64,000 nucleotides of DNA from NCBI RefSeq assembly GCF_000282215.1, contig NZ_AKJS01000072.1, positions 1-64,000 on the forward strand, given 5' to 3'. Below the pieces are notes generated by a model that worked only from the letters and a program-made list of their open reading frames with translations, was not told the origin of the DNA and made no database searches. Every line of letters starts with the position of its first letter. Position 1 is the first letter of the stretch. Of this stretch, positions 46,626-54,998 are shown piece by piece. Source of the DNA: Pseudomonas sp. GM21. Its GTDB lineage: Bacteria; Pseudomonadota; Gammaproteobacteria; Pseudomonadales; Pseudomonadaceae. Both the position numbers and the translations under genes were made by a program.

Positions 46626-46652
46626 CATGGGGTGTGCGCATCGCACCCCATG
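46626..46652. terminator. Hairpin after the amidohydrolase gene
   Basis: A 9-base perfect stem (CATGGGGTG at 46626-46634, partner at 46644-46652) lies 10 bp after the stop codon. No clear T-run follows. It probably ends or attenuates the ligase operon before the next promoter. Confidence 0.5.
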
Positions 46653-46717
46653 ACGAACGTGTCGACTAACACTATTTGCGGGCCTCAGGAACTTCCAAAG
46701 TGAAGAACGTTGCCCAA

Positions 46718-46740
46718 CAACTATTATAATAATATAGTTG
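46718..46740. promoter_or_regulatory. AT-rich inverted repeat upstream of the CoA-transferase gene
   Basis: CAACTAT (46718-46724) and ATAGTTG (46734-46740) form perfect inverted arms around nine A/T bases, about 50 bp upstream of the CoA-transferase start. It is a likely operator or promoter element for the second half of the degradation genes. Confidence 0.45.
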
Positions 46741-46792
46741 ATTAAGAGCAGTCTCCAACAATAACAACACTACGAATCATCGAGGATGAAGC

Positions 46793-49228
46793 ATGGCCTA
46801 CGCAGCTTCCACCGACCCGACGCTGCCCCTGGCGGGCATGCGTGTTGTCGAACTGGCCGACGGCAAGACAGATACGGCCGGGCGTTTGCTGGCTGATCTG
46901 GGCGCCGAGGTCATCCTGGTCGAGCCGCCAGAAGGCATCGCCAGCCGTCACATTGCCCCGATGTTCGAGGGCACCAGCCTGTACTTCGCGACCCATCATG
47001 CCAACAAGCGCAGCCTGGTGCTGGACCTGCATGCCGACGCCGACAAGGCAGCCTTCATTCATCTACTGTCCAGCACCGATCTGTTGCTGGACGCAAGCGG
47101 CCCCGGCGCTCTGGCTCAACTCGGCCTGGGGGCAGATGAGTTGCGCAACCGCTATCCTGGCCTGGTCGTGCTGTCGATCAGCGATTTTGGTCTTACCGGC
47201 CCCTACAGCGACTATCACGCCAGCCACGCCGTGCACGCGGCGCTTGGCGGTGTGCTTTGCCGCTCCGGAAAGCCCGGGCATACTCCGCTGCTGCCACCGG
47301 GCAAACTGTGCTGGGAATCAGCAGCCGTTCAGGCTACCTGGGCCGCCTTGCTCGGCCAATGGCAGCGCCTCAAGACCGGATGCGGCGACCACCTGGATTT
47401 CTCCATTCACGAAGCGATCGCCCAGGTGATGGACCCAGGCCTTGGTGTCACCGGCAGCGCCCAGGCCGGCAAGTCAGCGCTGGATTCCACCAGCCATGGC
47501 CGGCCAGAGGCCGTGCCGTTGTACCCGATCATCGCCTGCAAAGATGGTTTCGTACGTATTTGCGCACTCAACCCTCGGCAATGGGAAGGCCTGCGCGACT
47601 GGCTGGGACCCAACCATGACTTTCATGACCCGCAATACCTCAGCCTCGTCAAGCGCAGGTCCAAAAGTACTGAGATCAACGCCCTGACCGGCGAGTTGTT
47701 CGCCCGTCATACCGCTGCTGAACTTTTGCTCACAGGTCAGCAACACGGCGTGCCGATCGCAATCGTTGCCGAGCCTTCTCAGGTTCTCGAGGACGAGCAC
47801 TTCCAGGCTCGCGGCGCCTTCGTGCCGCTGCAACTGAGCGAGGGCGTTCGCGGTCAAGTGCCGTCCGGTTACCTGGAGCTTGATGGCCTACGCGCCGGTA
47901 TCCGTCATACAGCACCGACGCTGGGCGCCGATACCGAGGCGCTGCTGGGCGAGTCGGACAAAGCCGATAAACATGCCGGCAGTCGCGAGCATGCGTTCAT
48001 GCGTCGCCCGCTCGAGGGCGTGCGAGTCCTTGACCTGGGCGTGATTGTCGCTGGCGCCGAAGCCGGTCGACTGATGGCCGATCAGGGGGCAGAAGTCGTC
48101 AAGATCGAGAACAAGGCCTTCCCGGACGGTGGTCGTCAATCCAGCACCGGCACCCCCATGACCCCTTCGATCGCCCTGGGCCACCGCAACAAGCGCAGCC
48201 TGGGCATCAACTTGCGCAGCGAAACCGGCCGCGACCTGTTCAAGCAGCTAGTGGCCAAGGCCGATGTGGTGTTGTCGAATTTCAAACCCGGCACCCTGGA
48301 CTCGCTGGGCCTGGGTTACGACGTACTCAAGCAAATCAACCCCGGCATCGTCGTTCTCGACAGCAGCGCCATGGGCAATACCGGGCCGCAAAGCCGCACG
48401 CCCGGTTACGGGCCGCTGGTGCGCGCCTCCACCGGCTTGACCTCATTGTGGCGTTACCCGGACATGCCGGAGTTCTTCGGCGATGGCGTGACCATCTTCC
48501 CTGACCATACGGCCGGGCGGATTGCGGTAATCGGTGTTCTGGCGCTGCTCCTGCGCCGTGAGCGTACGGGTCTGGGGGGGACTGTCAGCGTGTCCCAGGC
48601 CGAGATTTTCCTCAACAGTGCCAGTGAACAGTTCTTGCTTGAGTCCCTGCAACCGGGTTCGTTCAAGGCCCAGGGTAACCACTCGTCATGGCAAGTACCG
48701 GACGGGGTATTCGCCTGCGCCGGAGACGATCAATGGTGCGCGGTTTCAGTCCGTGACGACGACGATTGGCAGCGCTTGCTCACTGCCATGGAGCGCCAGG
48801 ACCTGGCCGGCGACAGCAGCCTTGCGACAACACAAGGACGCCTGGCCCGCCGCGAACAAGTCAATGCCCTGGTAGCGGCGTGGACGGCGCAGCGCAGCCC
48901 GCAGGCGGTCACCCAAGCGCTACAGTCGGGCGGCGTGCCGGCGGGCTTCATGCAGCGCTTGAGCGACTACCGCAGCGACCCGCACTTCGCCGCTCGCCAC
49001 TTCATACGTGAGTTGGTGCAACCTGGCTGGCCCGATCCGCTGCCTACTGAAAACCGTATTGTCCATTCGCTGCATATGCCCGAACCGCCTCTGGAGCCAG
49101 CGCCTTTGCAGGCTGAGAACACCCGCGAGCTGGCGGCCAGCCTGCTTGGGCTGGCACCCGGTGACATTGACGCATTGATCAACGACGGGCACCTGGAAGA
49201 CGTTGCCGCCACGCCTGCCAAGGCATGA
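46793..49228 (+). CDS. Tandem (two-domain) family III CoA-transferase
   Basis: An 811-residue protein holding two complete CaiB/BaiF domains. Domain 1 (about 10-395) starts LAGMRVVELADGKTDTAGRLLADLGAEVI. Domain 2 (about 403-790) starts LEGVRVLDLGVIVAGAEAGRLMADQGAEVV. The site of the catalytic acid carries Glu in both (DFSIHEA and SVSQAE), where formyl-CoA transferase has Asp. It would move CoA between acids or act as a racemase-like enzyme. GAGGATGAAGC precedes the ATG. The stop overlaps the ORF of the next gene, whose true start is 18 bp on. Confidence 0.87.
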   Translation: MAYAASTDPTLPLAGMRVVELADGKTDTAGRLLADLGAEVILVEPPEGIASRHIAPMFEGTSLYFATHHANKRSLVLDLHADADKAAFIHLLSSTDLLLDASGPGALAQLGLGADELRNRYPGLVVLSISDFGLTGPYSDYHASHAVHAALGGVLCRSGKPGHTPLLPPGKLCWESAAVQATWAALLGQWQRLKTGCGDHLDFSIHEAIAQVMDPGLGVTGSAQAGKSALDSTSHGRPEAVPLYPIIACKDGFVRICALNPRQWEGLRDWLGPNHDFHDPQYLSLVKRRSKSTEINALTGELFARHTAAELLLTGQQHGVPIAIVAEPSQVLEDEHFQARGAFVPLQLSEGVRGQVPSGYLELDGLRAGIRHTAPTLGADTEALLGESDKADKHAGSREHAFMRRPLEGVRVLDLGVIVAGAEAGRLMADQGAEVVKIENKAFPDGGRQSSTGTPMTPSIALGHRNKRSLGINLRSETGRDLFKQLVAKADVVLSNFKPGTLDSLGLGYDVLKQINPGIVVLDSSAMGNTGPQSRTPGYGPLVRASTGLTSLWRYPDMPEFFGDGVTIFPDHTAGRIAVIGVLALLLRRERTGLGGTVSVSQAEIFLNSASEQFLLESLQPGSFKAQGNHSSWQVPDGVFACAGDDQWCAVSVRDDDDWQRLLTAMERQDLAGDSSLATTQGRLARREQVNALVAAWTAQRSPQAVTQALQSGGVPAGFMQRLSDYRSDPHFAARHFIRELVQPGWPDPLPTENRIVHSLHMPEPPLEPAPLQAENTRELAASLLGLAPGDIDALINDGHLEDVAATPAKA

Positions 49229-49245
49229 CCTATAAGGATCCGAAC

Positions 49246-51627
49246 ATGAGCAACTCTTTGATTAACGATTCGACTCCGGTACTGATTGGCGTCGGCCAGT
49301 ATTCTGAACGTCTGGACGATGCCGGCTACCGTCAGCTTTCGCCTACCGACCTTACGGCCGAAGCTGCAAAAGCCGCCTGTGCCGATGCACAGGGCGCGGT
49401 TGAACTGGCCAGTCGCATCGACGCCATTTACGCCATTCGTACCGTCGCCGATTCAGCGCCCGCGCCAATGCGTCACTTGCGCGCACCGTTCGGCAGCCCC
49501 AACAACGTACCGGCGGCAGTGGCCAAACGGCTGGGCGCCACTCCAGGTGTACAGGTCTACTCCCCGGCGTGCGGCGATGAGCCGCAAAAACTGGTGGGCG
49601 AGATCTGCGAGCGCCTGCATGCCGGTGAGCTGCGCCTGGCGCTGTTGTGCGGCGCCGAAGCGGCCTCGACACAACGCGCCGCCCAGGCCGCCAAACAGAC
49701 CTTGGACTGGGCCGAGGAATACCCAAGCGAGCTGGATGATCGTCATTGGAACGTGGGCGCCATGCGCACCAAGCACATGAACGACCAGAACATGCTGATG
49801 CCGACCACGGTCTACCCGCTGCTCGAGCAAGCCCGCCGCAAGCGCCTGGGGCTGTCTCGCGAAGACTATGCACTGGAAATGGGTCGTCTGATGGCGCCGT
49901 TCAGTGACGTGGCGCAGGCCAACCCCCATGCCAGCAGCCAGAAACAATGGAGTGCGCAAGCGATCGCCACGATCAGTGCCGAAAACCGCCTGATTGGTGA
50001 CCCGCATCCAATCTCGGTGGTCGCCCGCGACCAGGTCAACCAGGGCGCCGCGGTGCTGTTGACCACCGTAGGCATGGCACGGGAACTCGGCGTACCGGAA
50101 CACAAGTGGGTCTACTTGCACGGCTACAGCGCCCTGGACGAACGTTCGGTGCTCGAACGTGAAGATCTGGGCAGCTCGCCGGCCATGGCCCTGGCCTATG
50201 AGCAGGCGTTGCAGGAAGCCGGTGTCGGTATCGACGCGATCCGTTACATGGACATTTACAGTTGCTTCCCGATCGCCGTCTTCAGCGCCATCGATGCCCT
50301 GGGTCTCAAGGCCAATGACCCGCGTGGCCTGACCTTGACTGGCGGTCTGCCGTTCTTTGGCGGGCCGGGCAACAATTACTCGATGCACGCCTTGGCTGAA
50401 GTGGTCCAGCGCCTGCGCGCCGACCCAGGCTCGCTGGGCCTGGTCGGTGCCAATGGCGGGTTCCTGTCCACCCATGCGGTGGGTGTTTACTCCACGACAC
50501 CAAAACCTTTCAAAACCTGTGACAGCCGTGCACAACAGGCGCGCATCGACGCCCTGCCCGCCCCTGCACTCAACCTGTCGCCAACGGGCTGGGGCAGCGT
50601 CGAAAGCTATACCGTGCTGCATGACAAACAAGGGCCCAAGGAAGTCATCGTCATTGGCCGACTTGACCGTACAGGCGAACGCTTCGTCGCCAACAGCGTG
50701 GCCGAAGATGCCGAGGCACTCCAGGCGTTTAGCGGTCAGGACGGCCTGGACCTGAAGATCTGCGTGCGTCTTGTGCAAGGCGCCAACCGCTTCGCCATGA
50801 GCCAGAATTCCCTCGATCGCCTGGTGCCGCCGGCCCCCACGCACCTGCTCGATGAGTATGAGTTCATCAAAGTCGAGCGCCGCGGGCCGATTCTCGAGGT
50901 GATGATCAACCGGCCTGAGGTCAACAACTCATTGACCCCCGAAGGCAACGACGAACTGGACCAGATCTTCAATGCTTTCGAAGCTGACAATAGCTTGTGG
51001 GTTGCGATTATCTCCGGCGCCGGCACCCGCGCCTTCTGCACCGGCAATGACCTCAAGGCGAGCTCCACCGGCCGGCGCATGTGGATGCCGCGCAATGGCT
51101 TCGGCGGCCTGACGGCGCGCCTCAATCGCGAGAAACCGATCATTTGCGCGGTGAACGGATTTGCCATGGGCGGCGGTTTCGAAATTGCCCTGGCCAGCGA
51201 CCTTATTGTCGCCGACAGTGCCGCCCAATTCGCCCTCAGCGAAGTGCGTGTTGGCCTGCTGGCCGGTGCCGGGGGCCTGCAGCGCCTGACCCGCCAGATC
51301 CCTTACAAGCTGGCGATGGAGTTGATCCTTACCGGCCGCCGCGTCGGTGCAGAGGAAGGCCAGCGGCTGGGCTTTATCAATCGAGTGGTCCCCGAGGGCA
51401 CGGCCCTGCAGGCGGCCCGGGAACTGGCAGAGACGCTGCTGGAGTGCTCGCCCAATAGTATCCGGTTGAGCAAGCAACTGCTCAACGAACAGGATTTCTA
51501 CGCCAGCGAAACCGAGGCGGTGCGCGTTCCGTACAAGGCCATTGATAAAGTGGTCAACAGTGAAGACCGTATCGAGGGCACCATGGCGTTTATGCAGAAG
51601 CGCAAACCGGTCTGGAAGAACCGCTAG
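49246..51627 (+). CDS. Thiolase-like (TLP1/SCP2 type) and enoyl-CoA hydratase fusion
   Basis: A 793-residue fusion from ATG 49246. Residues ~8-420 are a thiolase-like domain with a candidate nucleophile Cys in SPACGDEP and late NGGFLSTHAVGVYS. Residues ~445-505 match the extra C-terminal domain of thiolase-like protein type 1 (TGWGSVESYTVLHDKQGPKEVIVIG). Residues ~535-793 are a crotonase with GTRAFCTGNDL, GFAMGGGFEIALASD and SEVRVGLLAGAGG. It would couple hydration of an enoyl-CoA to C-C cleavage, like a compact beta-oxidation unit without the dehydrogenase step. A REP-like pair follows the stop. Confidence 0.85.
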   Translation: MSNSLINDSTPVLIGVGQYSERLDDAGYRQLSPTDLTAEAAKAACADAQGAVELASRIDAIYAIRTVADSAPAPMRHLRAPFGSPNNVPAAVAKRLGATPGVQVYSPACGDEPQKLVGEICERLHAGELRLALLCGAEAASTQRAAQAAKQTLDWAEEYPSELDDRHWNVGAMRTKHMNDQNMLMPTTVYPLLEQARRKRLGLSREDYALEMGRLMAPFSDVAQANPHASSQKQWSAQAIATISAENRLIGDPHPISVVARDQVNQGAAVLLTTVGMARELGVPEHKWVYLHGYSALDERSVLEREDLGSSPAMALAYEQALQEAGVGIDAIRYMDIYSCFPIAVFSAIDALGLKANDPRGLTLTGGLPFFGGPGNNYSMHALAEVVQRLRADPGSLGLVGANGGFLSTHAVGVYSTTPKPFKTCDSRAQQARIDALPAPALNLSPTGWGSVESYTVLHDKQGPKEVIVIGRLDRTGERFVANSVAEDAEALQAFSGQDGLDLKICVRLVQGANRFAMSQNSLDRLVPPAPTHLLDEYEFIKVERRGPILEVMINRPEVNNSLTPEGNDELDQIFNAFEADNSLWVAIISGAGTRAFCTGNDLKASSTGRRMWMPRNGFGGLTARLNREKPIICAVNGFAMGGGFEIALASDLIVADSAAQFALSEVRVGLLAGAGGLQRLTRQIPYKLAMELILTGRRVGAEEGQRLGFINRVVPEGTALQAARELAETLLECSPNSIRLSKQLLNEQDFYASETEAVRVPYKAIDKVVNSEDRIEGTMAFMQKRKPVWKNR

Positions 51628-51640
51628 CACCGGACCTTTC

Positions 51641-51702
51641 ACGGGCAAGCCGCAATGCCCGCCCCCATTTTGCCAGTTGTGGGGGCGGGTTGTGCCCGCG
51701 AA
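51641..51702. repeat. Degenerate inverted REP-like pair, possible terminator
   Basis: TGTGGGGGCGGGTTGTGCCCGCG at 51678-51700 resembles the Pseudomonas REP consensus. An inverted relative lies at 51641-51667, and the inner arms (51658-51667 and 51680-51689) pair perfectly over 10 bases. It directly follows the end of the degradation operon and could stop transcription. Confidence 0.6.
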
Positions 51703-51752
51703 TGAGAGTTGTGGTGACTAATTCAACGCCGATGTTCCTCAGGAGAACATTC

Positions 51753-52532
51753 ATGCCTCATACGCCCTTATTGGCGGGTGCACCTAATTTTCGTGACATG
51801 GGCGGCACTGTTACCAGAGATGGGCGGTCAATCCGCCATGGCCTGGTGTTTCGATCAGAGGGCCTTTCGCAATTAACCGAAAATGACCTTGAAGTGGCTC
51901 AAACGCTGGGTATTCGCCTGGTTTGTGATCTTCGCAGCAAGCATGAATGCGACCGCAGCCCCTCCCGCTGGCCTTTGAACAAGGGCACTGAGTTGCTGCA
52001 TCTGGACATCTCGGCCGACGTCCGCGCAGGGGAGGAATCGATGATAAAACTGCTGGTGGACACGCCAACCAGGCAAGTGGCAACACGTGCGATGGTTTCT
52101 ATCTACCGGCAATTTCCTTACGCTTTCTCTGGCAAGTTACGAGCACTTTTCGACCGTTTATTGACAGATGATGGCGTGCCAATGGTGTTCCACTGCACTG
52201 CTGGCAAGGATCGAACCGGGTTCGTGTCTGCCATTTTGCTCAGTGCGTTAGGGGTCGATCGTGAAGCTATCCTCGAAGACTACCTCAAGAGTGGCATGTA
52301 CTGGGATGGCGTGCGCGGCGAGGTTTCACTGAAACGTTCGCTTCAAGCATTTTTCGCAGGTGTGCCGCCAGATGACGTCATCCACCCCATGATGGCAGTT
52401 GACGCCGCCTACCTGGATGCTGCGCTCGATGAAGTGAAGGAAAACTTCGGCTCTGTGGAAAATTATCTGCATACCTGTGCAGGGCTGGATGAACATGCTG
52501 TCGGCAAACTTCGCGAGCGGTTATTGGCTTAA
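51753..52532 (+). CDS. Tyrosine/dual-specificity phosphatase-like protein
   Basis: A 259-residue protein from ATG 51753 (AGGAGAACATTC upstream). The P-loop HCTAGKDRTG carries the nucleophile Cys and Arg of the CX5R family, with an N-terminal NFRDMGG segment and CDLRSKHE. This is the Y_phosphatase3 (MptpB/Iphp-like) group, which can act on phosphotyrosine or phosphoinositides. It stands alone between REP-like DNA and the convergent flavoprotein gene. Why it is in a catabolic island is not evident. Confidence 0.83.
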   Translation: MPHTPLLAGAPNFRDMGGTVTRDGRSIRHGLVFRSEGLSQLTENDLEVAQTLGIRLVCDLRSKHECDRSPSRWPLNKGTELLHLDISADVRAGEESMIKLLVDTPTRQVATRAMVSIYRQFPYAFSGKLRALFDRLLTDDGVPMVFHCTAGKDRTGFVSAILLSALGVDREAILEDYLKSGMYWDGVRGEVSLKRSLQAFFAGVPPDDVIHPMMAVDAAYLDAALDEVKENFGSVENYLHTCAGLDEHAVGKLRERLLA

Positions 52533-52575
52533 GGCAATCCTGAAAAGACGTCCAGGGGAATGCACTGCCAGGCAC

Positions 52576-53517
52576 TTACACCGCGCCCCTCGCCTTCCAG
52601 TAACCCTGCTCCAACTCCAGCAGCAGTTGCGCCACTGTTGGCACATGCTCGATCAACTCAACACTGTGGCCACCGCTCCAGACCATTTTCCAGGGTTTGA
52701 TCGACGCGGGGATGTTGGCGCGACCATCGACGAGCGCCGGCAGGCACGCCGGATCCAGACCATTGTGGCGGATCGAGGGCGCCAGGAAGTTCGCCGGGAT
52801 GCCGCAGATCGCATCCGTCCAGAGCACATCGGCACTGCCTGCCTCGGTCAGCATCTGTTTATGCCCTGAATCGACACCGGATTCGACCGTGGCGATGAAG
52901 CGTGTACCCATGCACACCATATCGGCGCCCAGAGTTTGCGCGGCAGCGATGCCGGCACCGTCGGCCACGCCACCGGCCAACTGAATGATACCGTCGAACA
53001 TCTGCCGCACCTTGGGCACAAAAGCGAAGGGCGACAACAGGCCGCCCAGACCGCCGGCTCCGGCACAGACCAGCATCATTCCATCGACGCCGGCGGCGAT
53101 GGCACGTTCGGCCTGTTCCACCGTCGTGGCGTCGTGGATCACCAGACCGCCCCAGTCATGGACCTGCTTGACCAACTCGCTGGGGTTGCCGGCGTTGCTG
53201 GTGATCACTGGCAGTTGGGCCTTGCGGCACACGGCGATTTCTTCAGCAAGCACCGCTTGAGGCTTGGCCCGCGAGACATTGATATTGACCGCGAATGGCG
53301 CGATGGCCTCACCCCGCTCACGCCCCTGGCGCTGCACGGTCTGCAACTCGTCAACCCACAGCGCCAGGCCGCCCTCGCGCGCAGCGTTATGGGTGGGAAA
53401 GCAACCCATGATGCCTGCCTGGATCGCCGCACTGACTAACGCGCGGCTCGAAGCGATTGACATCGGCGCGGCCATCAAGGGCAGTCGCAGGCTGCGCAAC
53501 AGTTCAATCTTGTTCAT
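52576..53517 (-). CDS. Nitronate monooxygenase-superfamily flavoprotein lacking the NMO histidine
   Basis: A 313-residue FMN TIM-barrel of the NMO/2-nitropropane dioxygenase family: PLMAAPMSIASS near the start, VITSNAGNP, and the phosphate-binding QLAGGVADGAGI and ADMVCMGTRF. The loop that normally reads AGGHAG in nitronate monooxygenases is AGAGGLGG here, with Leu157 where the catalytic His should be. A different reaction, such as enoyl reduction or another monooxygenation, is likely. It is divergent from fpr across a palindrome. Confidence 0.8.
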   Translation of the reverse strand: MNKIELLRSLRLPLMAAPMSIASSRALVSAAIQAGIMGCFPTHNAAREGGLALWVDELQTVQRQGRERGEAIAPFAVNINVSRAKPQAVLAEEIAVCRKAQLPVITSNAGNPSELVKQVHDWGGLVIHDATTVEQAERAIAAGVDGMMLVCAGAGGLGGLLSPFAFVPKVRQMFDGIIQLAGGVADGAGIAAAQTLGADMVCMGTRFIATVESGVDSGHKQMLTEAGSADVLWTDAICGIPANFLAPSIRHNGLDPACLPALVDGRANIPASIKPWKMVWSGGHSVELIEHVPTVAQLLLELEQGYWKARGAV

Positions 53518-53564
53518 GACTCATGGCCTCTGTGCTACAGGAAGCGACCGTGAGCCGCAGAATT

Positions 53565-53580
53565 TATCATTCGTATGATA
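53565..53580. promoter_or_regulatory. Palindromic operator candidate between the flavoprotein gene and fpr
   Basis: TATCAT (53565-53570) and ATGATA (53575-53580) are perfect inverted arms with a 4-base spacer, in the 266 bp divergent gap. The half-site matches those at 21.7, 26.5 and 39.3 kb. The remainder of the gap shows no gene. Confidence 0.5.
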
Positions 53581-53783
53581 TACACTTTTTTACGTTGTTC
53601 GAAGGTAATCAACGGATCAGGGCGCGCCGGCGGTCAAGAAAATCGGACGACATTTCGAGAAGACGACGGCCAGCACAATCATACACATCATTAACACATA
53701 AAATACTTGCTGACGTTCAGTAAACAAAATAAGCTCTGCTCATCCACACCATCACATGACTGATCAGAGAAGGGGATCGCACC

Positions 53784-54533
53784 TTGAGCAAACTTACGAC
53801 CGAACGCGTTCTGAATGTTCATCACTGGAATGACAACCTGTTCAGCTTCCGTACTACACGGGATCCAGGACTGCGCTTCAGCAATGGCCAGTTCGTCATG
53901 CTCGGTCTTGAGGACGGTGGCCGTCCGTTGATTCGCGCCTACAGTGTCGCCAGCCCGAACTACGAAGAGCACCTCGAATTCTTCAGCATCAAGGTACCCG
54001 ACGGTCCACTGACGTCGAAACTGCAGCACCTCAAACCTGGCGATCCCATTGTTGTCAGCAAGAAGCCAACGGGCTCATTGATCCTCGACGACCTGCTGCC
54101 AGGCAAACACCTTTATCTGCTGTCTACTGGCACCGGTCTGGCGCCCTTCATCAGCGTGATCCAGGATCCGCAAACCTATGAGCGATTCGAAAAGGTCGTA
54201 CTGGTCCATGGCGTGCGCTACGTCTCCGAGCTCGCGTATGCCGACTTCATCGATAAGGTCTTGCCCGATAACGAGTTTTTCGGCGAAAAAGTCCGCGAAA
54301 GCCTGCTCTATTATCCGACAGTCACCCGTGAAAACTTCCGCAACCAGGGTCGCCTGACCGACCTGATCAGAAGCGGCAAGCTATTCAGTGACCTTGACCT
54401 CCCCCCTGCTGATCCGTCCACAGACCGTTTCATGATCTGCGGCAGCCCGGCAATGCTCACAGACAGTTGCAACCTGCTCAACGAACTGGGTTTTGTCGTT
54501 TCCCGCACATTGGTGCACCTGGCGACTATGTGA
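53784..54533 (+). CDS. fpr: Ferredoxin-NADP reductase, C-terminus frameshifted
   Basis: A 249-residue reading from TTG 53784 (AAGGGGATC upstream) that follows bacterial Fpr/FprA through FAD-binding RAYSVASPNYEE, NADP-binding STGTGLAPF and ICGSPAMLTDSC. At about codon 242 the frame leaves the family: it reads RTLVHLATM and stops. The next frame reads GAPGDYVIERAFVDQ and stops at 54559, which is the expected Fpr ending. One base appears lost near 54505-54512. The C-terminal tail helps shape the flavin site, so activity may be altered if the shift is real. It lies 51 bp before a ferredoxin gene. Confidence 0.85.
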   Translation: MSKLTTERVLNVHHWNDNLFSFRTTRDPGLRFSNGQFVMLGLEDGGRPLIRAYSVASPNYEEHLEFFSIKVPDGPLTSKLQHLKPGDPIVVSKKPTGSLILDDLLPGKHLYLLSTGTGLAPFISVIQDPQTYERFEKVVLVHGVRYVSELAYADFIDKVLPDNEFFGEKVRESLLYYPTVTRENFRNQGRLTDLIRSGKLFSDLDLPPADPSTDRFMICGSPAMLTDSCNLLNELGFVVSRTLVHLATM

Positions 54534-54584
54534 TCGAGCGTGCCTTTGTCGACCAATGACTGCTGACAGCGTGGAGTACTGATT

Positions 54585-54908
54585 TTGACTTTCGTCGTTA
54601 CCGATAACTGCATCCAATGCAAATACACCGACTGTGTAGAAGTATGTCCTGTCGATTGTTTTTACGAAGGGCCGAACATGCTGGTCATTCATCCAGACGA
54701 ATGCATTGATTGCGCACTTTGCGAACCAGAGTGCCCGGCCGCTGCCATTGTTGCCGCAGACGATCTGATGGAAGAAAACGCCCATTTCCTTGAACTGAAT
54801 GCCGAACTGGCGCAGCTCTGGCCAAACATCAGTACGCAAAAGGCCGCGCTCGAAGATGCAGCCATCTGGGATGGGAAGAAAGGCAAGCTCAAACAGTTAG
54901 AGCGTTAA
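54585..54908 (+). CDS. fdxA: 7Fe ferredoxin ([3Fe-4S][4Fe-4S], FdxA type)
   Basis: A 107-residue ferredoxin from TTG 54585; the TTG is supported because the family start [10 protein letters not shown] coincides with it and GGAG lies upstream. Cysteines 9, 17, 21 and 40, 43, 46, 50 have the spacing of FdxA-type 7Fe ferredoxins, with an additional Cys12. The C-terminal extension (LAQLWPNIS) is also typical. It is adjacent to fpr and upstream of two ferredoxin-BFD proteins, forming a likely NADPH-to-iron-sulfur electron path. Confidence 0.92.
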   Translation: MTFVVTDNCIQCKYTDCVEVCPVDCFYEGPNMLVIHPDECIDCALCEPECPAAAIVAADDLMEENAHFLELNAELAQLWPNISTQKAALEDAAIWDGKKGKLKQLER

Positions 54909-54928
54909 GCAGCGCTATTTTTTTCGGA

Positions 54929-54959
54929 ATGATACTTGCTGCGATTCAGCAAGTATCAT
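54929..54959. promoter_or_regulatory. Perfect 13-base inverted repeat ahead of the TetR-lar operon
   Basis: ATGATACTTGCTG (54929-54941) and its exact complement (54947-54959) flank a 5-base centre, 39 bp before the TetR start. The position suits an autoregulatory TetR operator. The outer bases (ATGATA/TATCAT) repeat the half-site found at other island promoters. A T-run lies upstream, not downstream, so a terminator for fdxA is less likely. Confidence 0.6.
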
Positions 54960-54998
54960 AAGGGTTGAGCGTCCAACTACCCGCCAGGAACCAGAAAC

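Noticed and set aside
20602..53517. A complete steroid or bile-acid degradation cluster
   Set aside because: HsdA-, BaiE- and BaiF-like members are suggestive, but the nucleus-degrading oxygenases and dehydrogenases are absent here.
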